DNA of 6,256 nucleotides from UASB124 sp964446935 (GTDB lineage: Bacteria; Babelota; Babeliae; Babelales; RVW-14): NCBI GenBank assembly GCA_964446935.1, contig CAYUQI010000038.1, positions 1 to 6,256 of the forward strand, given 5' to 3'. Below are positions 5,019 to 6,256 of this stretch, in pieces. The notes under the pieces are model-generated. The model did no database searches and was not told the origin of the DNA. It saw only the letters and a program-made list of their open reading frames with translations. The first letter of the stretch is position 1. Each line of letters opens with the position of its first letter. The position numbers and the translations under genes were made by a program.

Positions 5019-6256
5019 TTAAAAAATTTCATCAATCAAAGCTTGCTTATTATTGCCTGTCATACCAGGCATCATAGCTTTATAAAATTCTTCGTCATAT
5101 TCGCGTGTTTTGACAACCACCGGCATTGGCACTGCATGTCCCATAACAAGCGCCTGTTTTTTCGAATCAAGGGTTGCAAGAATTGACCGCAAGCCTGCCG
5201 GATTACTCACACCGGTCAAAATAGCTTGAATATCTTTTTCATCATTTAACTGTGCAACAATTTTGGTACCAATCTGCGAAAGCACCTCTTCATCAATACC
5301 GGATGGCCGCTGATCTACGACCAACAACGACACATAATATTTACGCATTTCACGAGCAATGATACCAAAGATGGTTTGTTTCGCTGCTGCCGGATTCAAA
5401 AATTTATGCGCCTCTTCAATGACAACAACCAACTGTTGTGGTTGGTCAGCCTTGTTTTGACTTGCCAAAAATTTCTCAGTTTTCGCAACATACGCCTCGT
5501 GAATACGACGCGAGATAATGTTAGCAACAAGTAAATAACATAACATTGATGTTTGGTTCCCAAACTCCAACACCACATGAATGCCACGATCAAGGTGTTC
5601 AATCATTCGATCAATAATGGGAGTTGTCTGCTGCTCTTTGCGTAGAAAAGGAAATTTTTCAAGACGCTTAAGTTTACGATATAATGCACCAACCGATTCA
5701 GGATGTGCCCCAATTTCGTTGGCAAATTCTTTAAGTTCCGCCTCTTTTTCGAGCAAAACAGCAAGCCAGTTTTTCCCATATTTACTCGCTATCAAATAGG
5801 CAGCTTCAAGCGCGGTTGGATGAAGATTCAACTCATCTTGTAGTGGCATAACATCCTCAACACGAATATCATGCAAGCTCAAATCAACAGTAAAGTCTGG
5901 ATTACCACCACGACGCCGAGTGGATTCCGGGTCAAGTGAAAAAATAGCAACTTTGCTTTGAAACAATGTTTTAAGACCTTTAACAAACGACTGTCCGTCT
6001 CCTTCTTTGCGAGCCTGGTAACCATATTCACTATGCATATCAAAAATAAGACTTGCCGCCCTGCCGCTATTAACCAAACCAGCAAGAATGAGTCTGGTAA
6101 TGAATGTTTTTCCAGTGCCAGACTTACCAAAAATACCATTACTGCGCTCAATAAATCGATTCAGGTCAAGGCATACCGGGGTGTCCATGTCCAATGGACT
6201 CCCAACATTAAAATAGCGATTGTCTTTTTCTTCATCACCAAAAATCTCGGCAACAT
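5019..6256 (-). CDS. HerA-like hexameric ATPase (DUF87 family), 5' end beyond the window
   Basis: HerA/FtsK-type ATPases form hexameric rings that translocate DNA; archaeal HerA works with the nuclease NurA in end resection, and bacterial homologues act in DNA repair or defence. 411 residues are visible, running without a start to the right edge. Numbering from the first visible codon (Val): a short stretch with FNVGSPLDMDTPVCLDLN typical of the region before the motor, Walker A GKSGTGKT (43-50), FDMHSEYG (71-78, where the family has D-P-H-G-E-Y), a helical insertion (about 130-205), Walker B LVVVIEEAHKFL (275-286, catalytic Glu), and VVDQRPSGIDEEVLSQIGTKIVAQL (start about 312), holding the Gln-Arg sensor motif characteristic of HerA. 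A TTG at 6194 is not a real start because homologous sequence continues upstream of it. Neither a nuclease partner nor the N-terminal HAS-barrel is in view. It converges on the 106-residue gene across the inverted repeat. Confidence 0.9.
   Translation of the reverse strand, partial: VAEIFGDEEKDNRYFNVGSPLDMDTPVCLDLNRFIERSNGIFGKSGTGKTFITRLILAGLVNSGRAASLIFDMHSEYGYQARKEGDGQSFVKGLKTLFQSKVAIFSLDPESTRRRGGNPDFTVDLSLHDIRVEDVMPLQDELNLHPTALEAAYLIASKYGKNWLAVLLEKEAELKEFANEIGAHPESVGALYRKLKRLEKFPFLRKEQQTTPIIDRMIEHLDRGIHVVLEFGNQTSMLCYLLVANIISRRIHEAYVAKTEKFLASQNKADQPQQLVVVIEEAHKFLNPAAAKQTIFGIIAREMRKYYVSLLVVDQRPSGIDEEVLSQIGTKIVAQLNDEKDIQAILTGVSNPAGLRSILATLDSKKQALVMGHAVPMPVVVKTREYDEEFYKAMMPGMTGNNKQALIDEIF

Noticed and set aside
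5019..6194. TTG at 6194 as the start of the HerA-like gene
   Set aside because: The frame continues upstream to the window edge with sequence (EIFGDEEKDNRYFNVGSP) expected just before the HerA motor, so the start lies outside the window.

Overview
The window reads as a stretch of an AT-rich, Gram-negative chromosome. LpxD (lipid A) and a Skp/OmpH periplasmic chaperone show that the cell has an LPS-type outer membrane. The small secreted, Ser/Thr/Asp/Gln-rich proteins with near-identical leaders, and the AT-rich spacers, resemble host-associated lineages such as Candidatus Dependentiae (TM6/Babeliae). That placement is an impression from style, not a demonstrated assignment.

Layout. From 1 to 2911, all on the minus strand, lies a compact four-gene set transcribed skp -> lpxD -> prs -> pth. 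Gaps are about 11, 21 and 4 nt, and one recognisable promoter (2960-2988) precedes skp. The cluster joins envelope biogenesis (Skp, LpxD) to PRPP synthesis (Prs) and peptidyl-tRNA recycling (Pth). Pth runs off the left edge. A 218-nt divergent intergenic region (2912-3129) holds the skp promoter on one strand and a consensus -10 for the plus-strand genes on the other.

From 3130 to 4297, on the plus strand, are two tandem paralogous genes for exported proteins of unknown function (119 and 256 aa). Their first 49 codons are about 92% identical in DNA. After that point the proteins diverge abruptly: the first is a short low-complexity protein with a 17-residue internal repeat, the second carries a unique probably folded C-terminal domain. 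A small unrecognised ORF (4408-4728, 106 aa) follows, with its own good promoter and Shine-Dalgarno.

From 4729 to 5018, between two convergent genes, lies a long interrupted inverted repeat (4750-4975). Each arm ends in a hairpin. The two hairpins share the same lower stem and the same tandem G-A motif but have different, separately compensated upper stems. This is the most interesting non-coding structure in the window.

From 5019 to the right edge, on the minus strand, is a HerA/FtsK-type hexameric ATPase (DUF87-like). Its reading frame stays open past the window, so its start is not visible.

No rRNA, tRNA, CRISPR array, transposase or complete defence system was seen. The candidate novelties are the duplicated secreted pair and the paired-hairpin element.
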